A stretch of 64,000 nucleotides of DNA from Flavobacterium gillisiae (lineage in GTDB: Bacteria > Bacteroidota > Bacteroidia > Flavobacteriales > Flavobacteriaceae), in the NCBI RefSeq assembly GCF_900107635.1, contig NZ_FNRD01000005.1, forward strand, positions 186,001-250,000, given 5' to 3'. The position numbers and the translations under genes were made by a program. Below the pieces are notes generated by a model. That model was not told the DNA's origin. It saw only the letters and a list, made by a program, of their open reading frames with translations, and searched no databases. Positions 7,891 to 18,144 of this stretch are shown here, piece by piece (position 1 is the stretch's first letter; every line of letters begins with the position of its first letter).

Positions 7891-9027
7891 ATGAAAAAAA
7901 TTTCATTACCAATAATAGCTTCTTTGCTCATCCTTTCTTCATGTGGAAAGAAAGAAGAACAAGCCCCAGTACAAGGTCCTGCTCCTTTCGCTGTAAAAGA
8001 AATAGTACTGCAGGATGCAACCGTATACCAAGAGTTTACGGCTAATCTTGAAGGACAACAAAATATTGAAATCAGACCTAAAGTAAGCGGGTTTATCCAA
8101 AAAGTATATGTTGATGAAGGTCAGATGGTTAAAAAAGGACAGCTTTTATTCAAATTAGAAACTCAAATGCTAAACCAAGATGCTTCAGCTGCAAAAGCAA
8201 TGGTTTCAGCAGCGCAAGTTGAAGTGGATCGTTTAAAGCCCCTTGTAGATAGAAATATCATCAGTAATGTACAATTGGCGACAGCCAAAGCCAAGTTAGC
8301 ACAAGCAAAAAGTGCGTATGGGAGTATTGCTGCTAATATTGGGTATGGAACTATCTATTCTCCTGTAAATGGAGTTATTGGAAGTTTGCCCTTTAAAGAA
8401 GGTAGTTTAGTAAGTCCTACTGCCGAAATACCAATGACGACAGTGTCTGATACGAAAATTGTTCGTGCCTACTTTTCAATGAATGAAAAACAAGTACTGT
8501 ATTTTAATAGGACTTTTAAAGGATCTACAACTGCCGAAAAACTAAAAGCTACCCCTCCGGTTAGCCTAATTTTAGTTGACAATTCTGAATACAACCAGAA
8601 AGGGAAAATTGCTACAATGAATGGTTTAGTGAATTCTACTACTGGAACTACAGAGTTTAGAGCTGACTTTACGAATCCAGAAGGGCTTTTAAGAAGCGGA
8701 AGTAGCGGAATAATTCGTTTACCAATCGTACAAAGCAATGTTATTTTGGTACCGCAAGTGGCTGTTTTTGAAGTACAGGGAAAACAAATTATATATGCTG
8801 TCGAACAAGGAAACAAGGTTAAATCAAGAATCATAGAAACCAATGGAACTTCTGGTTTGGATTACATTGTAACTAATGGTCTTGCCGCAGGGGACGTTGT
8901 AGTAATTGAGGGTGCTTCAAAACTAAAAGATGATATGGAAATTGTACCACAGCCTACTAAAAATGAGGTAATAGCAAATACTGCCACCACAACGGCTACT
9001 GCTACAAAAACGACTACTAAAAAATAA
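7891..9027 (+). CDS. RND efflux periplasmic adaptor (membrane fusion lipoprotein)
   Basis: A 378-residue AcrA/MexA-type adaptor linking an inner-membrane RND pump to an outer-membrane channel. The N-terminus is a lipoprotein signal with lipobox LSSC, Cys18. A biotinyl-lipoyl half-motif follows (IEIRPKVSGFIQKVYVDEGQ), then a short alpha hairpin (residues ~95-135, VSAAQVEVDRLKPLVDR and AKAKLAQAKSAYG), the second lipoyl half (IYSPVNGVIG), and a beta-barrel domain. The tail is a low-complexity Thr/Ala/Lys stretch. It is preceded by its regulator and followed by the permease after 8 bp. The substrate is not predictable from sequence. Confidence 0.95.
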   Translation: MKKISLPIIASLLILSSCGKKEEQAPVQGPAPFAVKEIVLQDATVYQEFTANLEGQQNIEIRPKVSGFIQKVYVDEGQMVKKGQLLFKLETQMLNQDASAAKAMVSAAQVEVDRLKPLVDRNIISNVQLATAKAKLAQAKSAYGSIAANIGYGTIYSPVNGVIGSLPFKEGSLVSPTAEIPMTTVSDTKIVRAYFSMNEKQVLYFNRTFKGSTTAEKLKATPPVSLILVDNSEYNQKGKIATMNGLVNSTTGTTEFRADFTNPEGLLRSGSSGIIRLPIVQSNVILVPQVAVFEVQGKQIIYAVEQGNKVKSRIIETNGTSGLDYIVTNGLAAGDVVVIEGASKLKDDMEIVPQPTKNEVIANTATTTATATKTTTKK

Positions 9028-9035
9028 TTGCAAAG

Positions 9036-12000
9036 ATGTTAAAAACTTTTATAGAGAGACCTGTACTCTCGACCGTAATCTCAATTCTAATTACCATATT
9101 AGGTGTATTAGGATTGATGTCCTTACCCGTAGAACAATATCCCGAAATAGCGCCGCCAACCGTACAGGTAACCGCCAATTATACTGGAGCCAACGCTGAA
9201 ACGGTACTTAATAGTGTAGTAATTCCGCTGGAAGAAGAAATTAATGGTGTAGAAGGTATGACGTACATGACGTCTTCTGCAGCTAATGATGGTTCAGCTA
9301 AAATTTCTGTTTATTTTGCATTAGGGACTGACCCTGATATTGCGGCAGTAAACGTACAAAATAGAGTGGCTAGAGCCACTAGTAAGTTACCTACTGCTGT
9401 AGTACAGACTGGGGTTACCACAGTAAAAAGCCAAACTAGTGCTTTGATGTTCTTTGCCCTTTATTCGAAAAACAAAGCTTATGATGAAGTTTATATTCAG
9501 AATTATGCGAAAATCAACTTGGTACCCAAATTACAACGTGTAAAAGGAGTTGGACAGGTAAATGTTTTTGGAGCCAAAGATTATTCGATGCGAATTTGGA
9601 TCAATCCTGAAAAAATGGCTACTTATGGTATTGCTCCAAAAGATATTCAGTCCGCTTTGCAAGAACAAAACGTGGAAGCAGCTCCAGGAAAATTTGGAGA
9701 GAATGCAGACGGAGTTTTTGAATATGTTATTAAATACAAAGGAAGACTTTCGGAAATAAAAGATTATGAGAATATCATTATCAAATCTACTGGAAACGGT
9801 AATTTCTTAAGAATTAAAGATGTAGCCACTGTCGAATTAGGCGGTTTCAATTATGGAACTAAGAATATCGCCATGGGTAAAGAAGGAGTTGTAGTAGGAG
9901 TTTTTCAAACTTCTGGATCCAATGCCCAAGATATTACCACAGAGATTATGAGTATCTTAGAGGAATCAAAAGTAGATTTCCCCTCTGGAGTGGATTACAT
10001 TATTCCTTTTAACACTAAAACATTTCTGGATGCTTCTATCGATAAAGTGATTTCTACTTTAATCGAGGCTTTTCTATTGGTTTTTCTGGTTGTTTATTTA
10101 TTCTTACAAGATTTTAGATCCACTTTAATTCCCGCTATTGCTGTACCTGTAGCTATTATAGGTACTTTTTTCTTCCTGCAAATATTTGGGTTCTCCATCA
10201 ATATGCTAACGTTGTTTGCAATGATTTTGGCCATTGGTATTGTCGTTGATGATGCCATTGTCGTCGTCGAGGCAGTACATGCTAAGCTAGATGAAGGCGC
10301 AAAATCAGGGAAAGAAGCTACGATTTCGGCAATGAATGAAATTACAGGAGCCATTGTTTCTATTACTTTAGTAATGGCGGCAGTATTTATTCCGGTATCG
10401 TTCTTAAGCGGACCATCGGGAGTGTTTTACCAACAATTTGCTATTACTTTAGCGATTGCTATTTTAATTTCGGCGGTAAATGCCTTGACTTTAAGTCCTG
10501 CTTTATGTGCGTTGCTATTAAAACCGCATCCGGATTCTGACCATCATGATGCTAATTTTAAAGACCGTTTTTTCATTGCTTTTAACTCTAGTTTTGATCG
10601 AATGAATGCTAAATATGTGAAATCTCTTGGTTTCTTAGCTGCAAAAAAATGGATTACCGTTGTTGGTTTATTAGTTTTTACTGGTATTACGATTTTGTTG
10701 TTCCAAACTACTCCTTCTGGATTTATCCCAAATGAAGATAGAGGAATTATCATGGCCGATTTAACACTTCCTCCTGGAACTACTTTGGAAAAGACTAAAA
10801 AGACCGTACAAGAATTGGATTCCATCATCGCTTCGATGGATATCGTTGAAGCCCGAATGAATATTGTAGGTTTCAGTTTGCTAAACGGCGTAAATGGAGG
10901 TTCATATGCGTTTTCAGTAATTAAATTGAAAGACTGGAGCGAACGTACCGAAGCCAATCAATCTGTAGATGCTGTGGTTGGCCAATTATTCGCTAAAACA
11001 GCCGGTTTAAAGGAGGGTCGTGCCTTATTCTTTACACCTCCAAGTGTACAAGGTTTTGGTAGTGCCGATGGTTTTGAATTGAAAGTACAAGACAAAGGAG
11101 ATGATGATTGGGCGACCGTTAGTAAAGTGACAAACGAATTCTTAAGAGAGTTAATGAAACGTCCTGAAATTCAATATGCCATTACTAATTTCAATCCTAC
11201 TTTCCCACAGTATCAAATGGATATTAATATAGAAAGAGCCAAGGATGCTGGAGTAGCTATTTCTGATATATTTAATACCATGCAAGGGTATTATGGTGGA
11301 TTGTATACAACGGATTTCAACAAGTTTGGAAAACAATACCGAGTAATGATTCAAGCAAAACCGGAAGACAGGGCAAACCTTGAATCAATTAACAATATTT
11401 ATGTTAAAAATGGAGCAGGTCAAAAAGTGGCAATCAGTCAGTTTGTAGATTTTAAAAGAATTTACGGTCCTGAGGCTGTTGCTCGTTTTAACATGCTAAA
11501 AGCCGTTAATATTAACGGTAAAGCAAATGCTGGATTTAGTTCTGGTGATGCTATTAAAGCGGTTCAAGAAGTAGCAGAACAACATTTGCCAAAATCATAT
11601 ACCTATGAATTCTCAGGAATGACACGCGAAGAGATTCTTGCAGGTAATCAAGCTCTTGGGGTATTCTTATTAAGCTTAATCTTTGTTTACTTCTTATTAA
11701 GTGCGCAATACGAAAGTTATTTGGTACCATTATCTGTACTGCTTTCACTTCCTGTAGGTATTGCCGGAGCCATTGGTTTTGTAAAACTCGCAGGATTAGA
11801 AAATAATATCTATTTCCAGGTGGCTCTAATCATGTTGATAGGACTACTCGCCAAAAATGCGATTTTGATTGTGGAGTTTGCTATACAAAGGCGACGAAAC
11901 GGAATGGACTTGACACAAGCCGCAATTGAAGGTGCAAAAGCACGTTTACGTCCTATCCTGATGACTTCATTAGCATTTATCTTCGGGTTAATGCCATTGG

Positions 12001-12206
12001 CACTAGCCTCTGGAGTTGGCGCTGTAGGAAACCGTTCTATTGGTATGGGTGCCGTTGGAGGAATGCTTATCGGAACTATTTTTGGAGTCTTTGTTATTCC
12101 TATTTTGTTTGTAATCTTTCAAGGATTACAAGAACGTATATCTGGAAAACCAGTAACTACTAAAGAATCAAATGTTGCACTTTTAGAAGAAGAAAATGAA
12201 AAATAA
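9036..12206 (+). CDS. RND efflux permease (AcrB/HAE1 type)
   Basis: A 1056-residue inner-membrane proton/drug antiporter with the standard 12-helix layout and two large periplasmic loops. The N-terminal MLKTFIERPVLSTVISILIT is typical of the hydrophobic-and-amphiphilic efflux branch. The proton-relay residues are present: D405 and D406 in GIVVDDAIVVVE and K940 in LLAKNAILIVEF. The sequence GFIPNEDRGIIMADLTLPPG begins the second periplasmic domain. Full length and intact motifs suggest a working pump. It lies between the adaptor and the outer-membrane factor; its last 11 bases overlap the latter, indicating coupled translation. Likely substrates are hydrophobic toxicants or antibiotics, by family only. 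Confidence 0.96.
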   Translation: MLKTFIERPVLSTVISILITILGVLGLMSLPVEQYPEIAPPTVQVTANYTGANAETVLNSVVIPLEEEINGVEGMTYMTSSAANDGSAKISVYFALGTDPDIAAVNVQNRVARATSKLPTAVVQTGVTTVKSQTSALMFFALYSKNKAYDEVYIQNYAKINLVPKLQRVKGVGQVNVFGAKDYSMRIWINPEKMATYGIAPKDIQSALQEQNVEAAPGKFGENADGVFEYVIKYKGRLSEIKDYENIIIKSTGNGNFLRIKDVATVELGGFNYGTKNIAMGKEGVVVGVFQTSGSNAQDITTEIMSILEESKVDFPSGVDYIIPFNTKTFLDASIDKVISTLIEAFLLVFLVVYLFLQDFRSTLIPAIAVPVAIIGTFFFLQIFGFSINMLTLFAMILAIGIVVDDAIVVVEAVHAKLDEGAKSGKEATISAMNEITGAIVSITLVMAAVFIPVSFLSGPSGVFYQQFAITLAIAILISAVNALTLSPALCALLLKPHPDSDHHDANFKDRFFIAFNSSFDRMNAKYVKSLGFLAAKKWITVVGLLVFTGITILLFQTTPSGFIPNEDRGIIMADLTLPPGTTLEKTKKTVQELDSIIASMDIVEARMNIVGFSLLNGVNGGSYAFSVIKLKDWSERTEANQSVDAVVGQLFAKTAGLKEGRALFFTPPSVQGFGSADGFELKVQDKGDDDWATVSKVTNEFLRELMKRPEIQYAITNFNPTFPQYQMDINIERAKDAGVAISDIFNTMQGYYGGLYTTDFNKFGKQYRVMIQAKPEDRANLESINNIYVKNGAGQKVAISQFVDFKRIYGPEAVARFNMLKAVNINGKANAGFSSGDAIKAVQEVAEQHLPKSYTYEFSGMTREEILAGNQALGVFLLSLIFVYFLLSAQYESYLVPLSVLLSLPVGIAGAIGFVKLAGLENNIYFQVALIMLIGLLAKNAILIVEFAIQRRRNGMDLTQAAIEGAKARLRPILMTSLAFIFGLMPLALASGVGAVGNRSIGMGAVGGMLIGTIFGVFVIPILFVIFQGLQERISGKPVTTKESNVALLEEENEK

Positions 12207-13596
12207 TATATACAGAGTCGCGCTTTTAGGACTCACAGCAACTGTAATGCAATCGTGTTTTGTTGCTAAAGACTATAAAAGACCCGAATTAAAAACAGCT
12301 GATTTGTATCGCAATGAAGTGGTGTCGACTGACACTACTTCATTAGCAAATGTGTCATGGGATAAAATTTTCACTGACCCGCTTTTGCAAGGCTATATTT
12401 CAAAAGGCTTACAGAACAATTTAGATATCCGCATTGCTATGCAAAACATCGTGGCTGCACAGGCAACGATGAAGCAAGGAAAATCAGGCTACTTCCCTAC
12501 CCTATCTGTGGGAACAGACTGGACCCATCAAGAACTGTCTAAAAATAGCCAGTTTGGAGCTTTTTTGGCAGACCGTAGTACGAATCAATACCAATTGTCA
12601 GGAAATCTTTCTTGGGAAGCGGACATCTGGGGGAAAATAAGAAGCAATAAACGCGCTACTAATGCTGCTTATCTACAAACAACAGCAGTAAATCAAGCGA
12701 TAAAAACACAATTAATTGCAAATATCGCGACCGTTTATTATCAATTGCTTTCAGTAGACGCTCAGATAAAAGTAGCTGAGGAAACTTTAATCAACAGGGA
12801 TAAAAGTATTGAAACGATACTAGCTTTAAAAAAAGCTGGTAATGTTACTGAAGTTGGTGTTAAACAAACAGAAGCTCAAAAATATGCTACTCAAATCATC
12901 ATTGCTGATTTGAAGAATAACATCATTATCCTAGAGAATACGATGAGCATACTTCTTGGAGAACCTTGGGCTAAAATTGAACGCAGTACTTTTGAAGCTC
13001 AAACGATGCAACCGGCGATAACTTTAGGAGTTCCTGCTAATCTATTGAGAAACAGACCTGACGTCATTGCAGCCGAATACAATTTGATTACCAATTTTGA
13101 AATGACAAATGTAGCCAAAAGTGGATTTTATCCTTCGCTCAAGGTTACCGCTTCTGGCGGACTTCAAAGTATTGATTTGAAAGAGTGGTTTAGTGCTAAT
13201 TCTATTTTTGCCAATGTTATTACTGGATTAACACAACCTATTTTCAATCAAAGACAAGTAAAAACGAAGTTTGAAATAGCGAAAGCAAATCAAGAAAAAG
13301 CTTATTTACAGTTTGAACAATCACTGCTTACTGCTGGTAAAGAGGTTTCAGATGCATTAGCGCAATATAATAATGAAACCTATAAAATTACAATTCGCAC
13401 AAAACAAGCCGATGCACTTAAAACAGCATCTAATTACTCCGATGAATTGTTAACCTATGGTTTAGCAAATTATCTCGAAGTATTAACATCTAAAAATGAT
13501 GCTTTAAATGCTGAACTAAGTTTAGTAGACAACAAGTTCCAGCAATATAAAGCCGTAATTCAATTGTACAAAGCACTTGGTGGTGGATGGCAATAA
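12196..13596 (+). CDS. RND efflux outer-membrane factor (TolC/OprM family lipoprotein)
   Basis: A 466-residue outer-membrane channel of the NodT/OprM type. The lipoprotein signal ends at Cys21 (VMQSC). Two OEP repeats are visible, with the first long helical hairpin around residues 160-230 (AYLQTTAVNQAIKTQLIANI, VAEETLINRDKSIETILALK) and the second around 360-440. The sequence LRNRPDVIAAEYNL is the conserved signature found in many OprM relatives, and the closing LYKALGGGWQ matches the usual C-terminus. It overlaps the permease gene by 11 bp and completes the tripartite pump. A strong terminator follows at 13634-13670. Confidence 0.95.
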   Translation: MKNNIYRVALLGLTATVMQSCFVAKDYKRPELKTADLYRNEVVSTDTTSLANVSWDKIFTDPLLQGYISKGLQNNLDIRIAMQNIVAAQATMKQGKSGYFPTLSVGTDWTHQELSKNSQFGAFLADRSTNQYQLSGNLSWEADIWGKIRSNKRATNAAYLQTTAVNQAIKTQLIANIATVYYQLLSVDAQIKVAEETLINRDKSIETILALKKAGNVTEVGVKQTEAQKYATQIIIADLKNNIIILENTMSILLGEPWAKIERSTFEAQTMQPAITLGVPANLLRNRPDVIAAEYNLITNFEMTNVAKSGFYPSLKVTASGGLQSIDLKEWFSANSIFANVITGLTQPIFNQRQVKTKFEIAKANQEKAYLQFEQSLLTAGKEVSDALAQYNNETYKITIRTKQADALKTASNYSDELLTYGLANYLEVLTSKNDALNAELSLVDNKFQQYKAVIQLYKALGGGWQ

Positions 13597-13633
13597 AGGA
13601 TTCCTAATAAAAATATAATAAGTTGTTAATTCA

Positions 13634-13670
13634 AAAAAAGCCACTGAGTATCTTACTTAGTGGCTTTTTT
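13634..13670 (+). terminator. Rho-independent terminator of the RND operon
   Basis: GCCACT at 13640-13645 pairs with AGTGGC at 13659-13664, extended by AAAAAA/TTTTTT on the outside and AGTA/TACT inside. A T-run follows. It begins about 38 bp after the stop codon of the outer-membrane factor gene. Confidence 0.85.
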
Positions 13671-13804
13671 GTGTTTTTGTAAAAACTTTTGACTTATTTC
13701 TATTCTTAAAATATCAAAATAATGCAAAAGGATATTTGTAAGATATTGAAAATCATTATTTAAATCAATTTTCAAAGGCAGTTCATTTCCATATATAGCT
13801 CTAT

Positions 13805-14161
13805 CTACGGATGCATTAGACCAACATTATATTTTTCAGATAAAAATTTTGCAATCAAAGTAGTAGAATTTATGAACAGAACGTCCCCGTAAGCTGTAAA
13901 ATAGCTAACATCAACATTATGGGTTTCCTCTTTTGAAATGATAACTACAGGACTGCCCTGGTTCTCTTCTCCTATTAATGCTACAATACCCGTTCTTGGC
14001 GTTTCAAAGTCTACATAAACGATGTCTAATTCTTTCCTAAGCTCTGGATAGTAGCTTAGAATACCTTCAATAATAGCACAGTCTGGACAATAATATACCG
14101 TTCCATTCTTATCTGCTTTTGGGTCAATGAAATCAGGGTTTAAAAGAAATAATTGTATCAT
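13805..14161 (-). CDS. DUF3088 family protein
   Basis: A 118-residue protein resembling the DUF3088 family: it begins MIQLFLLNPDFIDP, has a CPDC pair at about residues 25-28 (YYCPDCAIIEGIL), and continues with PELRKELDIVYVDFETPR and SPVVIIS. The order (CxxC near the N-terminus, a PR before a strand, a P before a later strand) is thioredoxin-like, but no redox function has been established. It is a single gene between the efflux operon (convergent) and chrA. The start ATG is at 14161. Confidence 0.75.
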   Translation of the reverse strand: MIQLFLLNPDFIDPKADKNGTVYYCPDCAIIEGILSYYPELRKELDIVYVDFETPRTGIVALIGEENQGSPVVIISKEETHNVDVSYFTAYGDVLFINSTTLIAKFLSEKYNVGLMHP

Positions 14162-14274
14162 AATTAATTAATATTTTTTACATTTTAAGAACAGACTAAC
14201 GTATTTGGTCCATTATTTCTTTTTTGGAATAATGAACTTATTTATAAAACTAATTAATTAGTTATGAATTATAA

Positions 14275-15408
14275 CTAATTGAGCGTCAATAAATAACCAA
14301 AAAGCGCTCCACCTATAACAACCAAGGCGCTATTTACCTTCTTGTACTTAAAAACAATCGCAACGCTCAGTATTGCTATTAATATCGTGCGCCATTCTGT
14401 GATCGTTTCCTTACCTAATTCATAACAGATAGATACAATTATCGCTATAGAAGCCACATTTACAGCATCTAGAAATACAGCTAAAGGCTTCGAGTTTCTC
14501 ATTTTCTTTACCAAAGGATTCAATAATGCTACAAACACAAATGAGGGTAAAAATATCGCCAGCGTTGAAATGAGTGCGCCTGATATTCCATTAATTTGAT
14601 AGCCTACGAAAGTAACCGATGAAAAAACAGGTCCCGGCGTGAATTGCCCGACTGCTATGGCATCTATTAATTGGGTTCGCGTCAGCAATCCTTTGGCTAC
14701 CAATTCAGCATCCAAAAAAGCAAAGAGAACATAGCCACTACCGTATAAGATTGCCCCAATTTTTAAGAAAATTAGAAATAAATTAAAGTTCGTTGGTGCT
14801 AGTATAGCCGTTTTAGAAACCGGAAGCAACGTTAACGGGGTCCAACTATTCCATTTGCTTTCCACGTCTTTGTTCGTCAATGAGTTCCAAAACAAAGCCA
14901 AGAATCCGGCGCCAAAAAGAAGTGCTATTTCATTGAACTGCAACAGCGAAAGCATCAAAACAATACCCCCTATAACTCCTAATCGAACTGTTTTCAAGGA
15001 TTTTTTTGCCAAAGGAAAAATAGCACCTAGAATAATGGCGATGATCGCAGGTTTTATACCGTATAAAAAGGGTTGAATTTCCGGTAACTGCCCGTAATCT
15101 TTATAAAGCCAAGCAAAGATTCCTGTGAGTATAACGGCTGGGACGATAAAACACAATCCTGCAACGATAAGCCCTTTCCATCCGGCCCTTTCATGACCTA
15201 TATGGATTGCCATTTCGGTACTATTGGGACCCGGAATTAAATTTGTGGCGCCTATTAGATCTAAAAAATGTTGTTCTTTAAGCCACTTTTTTTTCACCAC
15301 TACTTCCTCACGCATCATAGAAATGTGGGCGGCAGGACCTCCAAAACCTATAATTCCTAATTTTAAAAAAAGCGCAGCTACCTCCTTTAATTTTTGCTTT
15401 TCATTCAT
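14275..15408 (-). CDS. chrA: Chromate transporter ChrA family
   Basis: A 377-residue inner-membrane protein with two homologous halves, the long-chain form of the CHR family, which exports chromate driven by the membrane potential. The N-half signature GIIGFGGPAAHISMMREEVV with VVKKKWL and PGPNSTEMAIHIG is present; the C-half repeats it as KIGAILYGSGYVLFAFLDAE and GQFTPGPVFSSVTFVGYQ. About ten hydrophobic segments can be drawn. Some family members may carry sulfate or other anions, so the substrate is by homology. Single gene, followed on the same strand by sequences leading to the DUF3088 gene. Confidence 0.9.
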   Translation of the reverse strand: MNEKQKLKEVAALFLKLGIIGFGGPAAHISMMREEVVVKKKWLKEQHFLDLIGATNLIPGPNSTEMAIHIGHERAGWKGLIVAGLCFIVPAVILTGIFAWLYKDYGQLPEIQPFLYGIKPAIIAIILGAIFPLAKKSLKTVRLGVIGGIVLMLSLLQFNEIALLFGAGFLALFWNSLTNKDVESKWNSWTPLTLLPVSKTAILAPTNFNLFLIFLKIGAILYGSGYVLFAFLDAELVAKGLLTRTQLIDAIAVGQFTPGPVFSSVTFVGYQINGISGALISTLAIFLPSFVFVALLNPLVKKMRNSKPLAVFLDAVNVASIAIIVSICYELGKETITEWRTILIAILSVAIVFKYKKVNSALVVIGGALFGYLLTLN

Positions 15409-15447
15409 TACGATCGCTCGTTTATTATTTTATTACAGGCAGCAAAT

Positions 15448-15933
15448 TTACTGTTTTTTCAGTTTAACTGGAATCCAAATTTCCTCTTCAGAATCAGGAT
15501 GGTCATTTTTATATTTATCACCTAATATTTCAAAATGAGGTCTGTCATCTAAAACATACTCGGAGCTTGGTAACCAAGTAGCAAAAATATATTCAAACGC
15601 AGCAGGCGCTCCGTTCGCATCACCTTTATAAGTAAAAATAGCATAAAGGCCGTGGTTGATTGTAAAAGAATCCATTCCTTCAGGAATTTTTTCTAAATCA
15701 GTTGTTGCTACAGCTGCCCAATATTCAAAAGCCGCAGTGGGATTAAAATTATCGTAAAAAGTAGGACTGAACAATTGCATCGAATAATAATCCGTGCCAA
15801 TGGTATTTAAAACTTCTTTTCTTCTCGGCATAAAACGCTTCCATAGTTCCCTCGCTTTATAGTCGCTATACGACATCGTCATTCGCATTCCTATTAGTTT
15901 GGTTTCGGGAAATAGTGCAATTCTTGGAATCAT
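15448..15933 (-). CDS. GyrI-like small-molecule-binding domain protein
   Basis: A 161-residue stand-alone GyrI-like (SOUL/BmrR effector-binding) domain. It starts with the strand PRIALFPETKLIGMRMTMSY, has ELWKRFMPRRKEV as the first helix, and shows FEYWAAVATTDLEKIPEGM and YAIFTYKGD before AFEYIFATWLPSS. Such domains bind hydrophobic or cationic ligands or act as hydrolases; no DNA-binding domain is attached, so it is not a transcription factor itself. It lies 39 bp upstream of chrA in the same direction and could be co-transcribed, but no link to chromate is known. Confidence 0.8.
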   Translation of the reverse strand: MIPRIALFPETKLIGMRMTMSYSDYKARELWKRFMPRRKEVLNTIGTDYYSMQLFSPTFYDNFNPTAAFEYWAAVATTDLEKIPEGMDSFTINHGLYAIFTYKGDANGAPAAFEYIFATWLPSSEYVLDDRPHFEILGDKYKNDHPDSEEEIWIPVKLKKQ

Positions 15934-16156
15934 TATCGGGCAATTTTAAATTAGTATTTCGGAATGCAAAATACCAAAAATTAAATTGATGAAAGGAATC
16001 TGTTGATTAAATAATAGTTAAACGAATGTACTTTGGTATATTTTGCTTTAGCTTCAAAAAACCTCTTCTATAAATAAATAGAATAAGTCTGTGTTTAATT
16101 TTGTGAGAGACAAACGCCGCTACTAATGCCGGATATATTTCGAAAAAAGGTAGCGA

Positions 16157-17353
16157 TTAGTGTTTTTCATTGGCACTCAAAACCCGTAATAAGTTTCCAC
16201 CTAATATTTTGTTGATGTCCTTTTCACTATACCCTTTTTCTACCAGTGCTTTTGTAATTAGTGGATACGTTGTGACGTCATTTAATTGTTGTGGTGGAGA
16301 TTCAATACCATCAAAATCAGAACCAATTCCTACATAATCAACGCCCACTAAGTTGATGATATATTCAATGTGCTTGATTACAAGATCAAAAGAGGCTCGA
16401 AGGTCTTGTGCCTCTGTATTGTGTTTTTTGAAAATTGTCGAAGACGCAACATGGCGGTTTTGAACTACTTCCATGATGGAATCTTCCTCGGCCATGTGCT
16501 TTTTAATAAACGCATCTTCTCTCTTTTCTATAGTAGGATCAAGAAATCCCGAATTAAAATTCACTTGAATGACTCCGCCATTCTTAGCAATGGCTTTAAT
16601 TTGATCGTCTTTGAGATTGCGCTGGTGCGGACAAAGCGCATAAACAGAACTGTGAGAAGCGATTATGGGTTTACTTGTAGTAGCAATAACATCCCAAAAA
16701 GTCTGTTCGCCTACATGAGAAATATCAACCATCATTCCCAATGCATTCATATGTTGTACTAACTGCTTTCCAAAATCAGTCAGGCCTTTGTGTTTTAAAT
16801 CTTTGTTGTGCGTTTCGTCAGCAGCACTAGTTGCCCAAGACGTAGAATTGTTCCAGGTAAGTGTCAGATAGCGCACGCCTCTTTTATAGAAGGTATCGAG
16901 TTTATTGAGGTCATCTTCGATTTGATGGCCACCTTCAACGCCTATCAATGCTGCCATTTTGTGTTGCTTCACTGCTTTATATAGTTCAGCAGTGTTGGCT
17001 ACTTTTACAATTTTATCTGGATTGCGTTTGACAGCTGCATCTAAGCTATCCATTTGACGCATTGCAAAATCATAGGGATTGGGTTGCTCACCATCACTAA
17101 AAACAGAAAAAAATTGCACGTCCATGCCCCCTTCTTTCCATCGTTTTAAGTCGCTATGTGTTTTCCCGCGCAAGTCCTGATCAAAAGCTACGCCGTAGTC
17201 CATTGCTTGTGTTAAGAAGTCATTGTGTGTATCTACAAGAATCGCTTTGCTATGAATGTTCTTATAAGTTTGACTTGCTTTCTCGTCTTTCCCTTGGGCT
17301 AGACATGTCAATCCAGTCAACAATACCATCCCTAAACTCATCACTTTTTTCAT
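16157..17353 (-). CDS. Membrane dipeptidase (peptidase M19)
   Basis: A 398-residue renal-dipeptidase-type zinc hydrolase with a Sec signal peptide (MKKVMSLGMVLLTGLTCLAQ). The binuclear zinc site is visible: HxD in DTHNDF (H43, D45), the bridging Glu in IGVEGGHQ, the His of VDISHVGEQTFW and of IIASHSSVYAL, and the Asp of GIGSDFDGIE. The enzyme hydrolyses dipeptides, including some with D-residues, in the periplasm or on the cell surface. Single transcription unit by spacing: 147 bp to the GNAT gene on one side and 223 bp to the GyrI-like gene on the other. Confidence 0.93.
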   Translation of the reverse strand: MKKVMSLGMVLLTGLTCLAQGKDEKASQTYKNIHSKAILVDTHNDFLTQAMDYGVAFDQDLRGKTHSDLKRWKEGGMDVQFFSVFSDGEQPNPYDFAMRQMDSLDAAVKRNPDKIVKVANTAELYKAVKQHKMAALIGVEGGHQIEDDLNKLDTFYKRGVRYLTLTWNNSTSWATSAADETHNKDLKHKGLTDFGKQLVQHMNALGMMVDISHVGEQTFWDVIATTSKPIIASHSSVYALCPHQRNLKDDQIKAIAKNGGVIQVNFNSGFLDPTIEKREDAFIKKHMAEEDSIMEVVQNRHVASSTIFKKHNTEAQDLRASFDLVIKHIEYIINLVGVDYVGIGSDFDGIESPPQQLNDVTTYPLITKALVEKGYSEKDINKILGGNLLRVLSANEKH

Positions 17354-17500
17354 ATCTTTTTGTTTTAAAATATTTTTTTTTAGCTGGACTTGTCGTATTG
17401 CGGGCTATGCGGTAATTCCTTTGCTATTGCTTTTTAATTACCGCATATCCTTTTTATTATAGGCACGATTTCTATCATTGCTAAATTGACACTTTTTATT

Positions 17501-18031
17501 CTAAAACGCTAATTTATATAGCAATACCTCTTCGGTATCGTCTGTTAGTTTGATGTTTTTTTGAAACTGAAGGCCCAGTTTCATCAATAATTTCTGAGAA
17601 CCAATATTTTTTTCTGAAGTGATTCCATTAATTTCGGTTAAATTGAATTCACTAAAAGCAAGTTCTTTTAGCTTATTCGCACTTTCAAAACCGTAGCCTT
17701 TCTTTTCATACTGTGGAAGAAAAGCAAATCCAATGTCGATACCCTCTACGCCTTCTCTATCATAAAGCCCGCAGGATCCAATTTTTGCACGATCAAATTT
17801 TCTGGTTACCGTATAATTTCCAAAACCAACTTTTTGGATTTGAGGCGTTATCTTATTCGAGATATATTCTTCAGCATCTTGAACATTTTGCAAGTTTCTA
17901 TCCCCAATAAATTCAATCCATTTTGGGGTATTGAACAGCGCCAAAATAAATTCGGCATCAGCTGTAGTTGTGGGTGTCAGAACTAGTCGCTCCGTTTCAA
18001 ATGTTTTCAATTCGTTTAGTTTTAAATTCAC
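17501..18031 (-). CDS. GNAT N-acetyltransferase (RimJ/RimL-like)
   Basis: A 176-residue acetyltransferase of the RimJ/RimL group (Acetyltransf_3). The start FETERLVLTPTTTADAEFIL is the typical opening strand and helix; the acetyl-CoA-binding stretch is FLPQYEKKGYGFESANKLKE, with Q/K-x-x-G-Y/F-G in place of the canonical QxxGxG. The C-terminus has the usual NIGSQKLLMKLGLQFQKNI helix. Substrate (ribosomal protein, small molecule or antibiotic) cannot be told. Stands alone between intergenic stretches. Confidence 0.88.
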   Translation of the reverse strand: MNLKLNELKTFETERLVLTPTTTADAEFILALFNTPKWIEFIGDRNLQNVQDAEEYISNKITPQIQKVGFGNYTVTRKFDRAKIGSCGLYDREGVEGIDIGFAFLPQYEKKGYGFESANKLKELAFSEFNLTEINGITSEKNIGSQKLLMKLGLQFQKNIKLTDDTEEVLLYKLAF

Positions 18032-18144
18032 ATTTTGTATTTTTACCTAAAAATTCCGAATCTCTTTACCGAAATTTAAAAACGTAAATATACTCTATTT
18101 ATCCTACAAAAATATAGGTGTTTTTACGTGGTTTTACCCTACCT